Shown: positions 6,393 to 6,680 of the stretch, piece by piece
Position numbering within the stretch: position 1 is the first letter of the stretch
Layout: each line of letters starts with the position of its first letter
Assembly: GCA_903864395.1 (NCBI GenBank)
Contig: CAIPFQ010000190.1
Coordinates: 1-6,680, forward strand
Direction: 5' to 3'
Length of the DNA: 6,680 nucleotides
Origin: an uncultured Chlamydiae bacterium
Lineage (GTDB): Bacteria; Chlamydiota; Chlamydiia; Chlamydiales; SM23-39
Made by a program: the position numbers and the translations under genes
Notes under the pieces: generated by a model
The model's input: only the letters and a program-made list of their open reading frames with translations
Databases searched by the model: none
What the model was told of the DNA's origin: nothing

Positions 6393-6478
6393 ACCATCGG
6401 AGCGAAAGGCTTGACGCCCTTCACGAAGGTAACGGTTTTGGGGCTCGATTTAGGCCGAGCTTGTTTTGGTGAGTTCAT
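6329..6478 (-). CDS. Hypothetical 49-residue basic protein
   Basis: A small frame of unknown family, rich in Lys, Pro, Ser and Thr, from MNSPKQARPK to ICSCKE. An AGGGG string lies 12 bases before the ATG at 6478, and the upstream small frame ends 17 bases before it. This spacing looks like a compact phage-type gene row. It has no membrane helix or recognised motif and overlaps the displaced SpoIID C-terminus on the other strand. It may not be real. Support is only the ribosome-binding site, the spacing and the shared strand with its neighbours. Confidence 0.3.
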   Translation of the reverse strand: MNSPKQARPKSSPKTVTFVKGVKPFAPMVSSTRITPTGKTAPKICSCKE

Positions 6479-6495
6479 GTTAGTTCTTTTCCCCT

Positions 6496-6648
6496 TCAAG
6501 CGAGTAAGACCGGATTAAGCGGAGCGATACTGAACTGCGCTAGGATTTGCGCATCCGTAAGGTCGAGAGGTACGCCGTTGACCATTACCCGGAATTTCGC
6601 CCCGAGGTAGGTCACTTGGCACTGGGTTGTGAAGTTGTAGCTTGTCAT
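6496..6648 (-). CDS. Hypothetical 50-residue protein, phage-like
   Basis: A small frame from MTSYNFTTQC to NPVLLA. The segment GAKFRVMVNGVPLDLTDAQI resembles the start of phage tail/baseplate-associated domains that often read 'DxxGxPVDLTGATI', but the protein stops soon afterwards and the resemblance is from memory. Its ATG lies 2 bases after the stop of an upstream frame that enters from the window edge, and a weak AGAG precedes it. The packing suggests a phage or other mobile-element gene row heading toward spoIID. Function unknown. Confidence 0.42.
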   Translation of the reverse strand: MTSYNFTTQCQVTYLGAKFRVMVNGVPLDLTDAQILAQFSIAPLNPVLLA

Positions 6649-6650
6649 AG

Positions 6651-6680
6651 TTACTCTAACGCTTTCACCCGTGCCGCCAG
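6651..6680 (-). CDS. Extreme C-terminus of an upstream gene (partial)
   Basis: Only the last nine codons and a TAA stop are visible, reading LAARVKALE. The heptad-like Leu/Ala/Val pattern suggests a coiled-coil end. The stop lies 2 bases before the next ATG, which fits a tight transcription unit. The fragment is too short to assign. Confidence 0.3.
   Translation of the reverse strand: MAARVKALE

Noticed and set aside
6207..6518. Independent 103-residue gene starting inside spoIID
   Set aside because: Its first part is out-of-frame spoIID. Only the stretch from about 6318 is meaningful, and that is better explained as the displaced SpoIID C-terminus.
1..6680. CRISPR array, tRNA, rRNA, defence or secretion system
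   Set aside because: I saw no regularly spaced repeats, cloverleaf-like sequence or rRNA signature, and no nuclease or toxin motifs. The genes are mostly conserved housekeeping types.

Overview
The window looks like chromosomal DNA from an environmental member of the Chlamydiota (Parachlamydia/Waddlia/Simkania-like). The call rests on gene content and order. A divergent dcd | ruvB pair sits next to two tandem CNNM/CBS 'hemolysin-like' membrane proteins, a small FtsB/DivIC-like protein and a SpoIID-type protein. From memory, dcd and ruvB are neighbours in Chlamydia (CT039/CT040 in C. trachomatis), and a SpoIID homologue acts at the chlamydial division septum. No marker gene is present to confirm the phylum. 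Another Gram-negative lineage with the same order cannot be excluded.

Layout: (1) About 1-196 is a left edge with no convincing gene. It holds a perfect 14-bp palindrome and a segment that resembles the end of a dispersed repeat. (2) 197-4152 is one tight minus-strand operon, read right to left: dcd (dCTP deaminase), a 90-residue FtsB/DivIC-like protein, CNNM/CBS/CorC protein 1, CNNM/CBS/CorC protein 2 and a class I SAM methyltransferase. Three genes are joined by 4-base start/stop overlaps (ATGA, TTGA). (3) 4153-4219 is a 67-base divergent control region. It has a perfect TATAAT facing ruvB and a hairpin plus T-run directly in front of each start codon. (4) 4220-6378 is the plus-strand pair ruvB-spoIID, coupled through a TAATG overlap. 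(5) About 6316-6680 is disturbed. The spoIID frame breaks just after its GxGxGHGVG motif, and the expected C-terminus continues in another frame. Two closely packed small minus-strand reading frames and the end of a third run toward spoIID from the right edge and overlap that C-terminus.

How the genes work together: Dcd feeds dUTP/dTMP synthesis and RuvB drives Holliday-junction migration, so the divergent core concerns DNA precursors and repair. The FtsB-like protein and SpoIID point to septum assembly and septal glycan cleavage. The two CNNM proteins are probable membrane ion (Mg2+/Co2+) transport or sensing proteins. The methyltransferase is an AT-richer gene at the end of the operon, of a type often used in surface-glycan decoration.

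The least ordinary part is the right end. SpoIID has Gln at the position of the expected catalytic Glu and a broken C-terminus, and it meets a phage-like pack of small genes. I see no CRISPR, tRNA, rRNA or complete insertion sequence, and no clear sign of a wholly new system.
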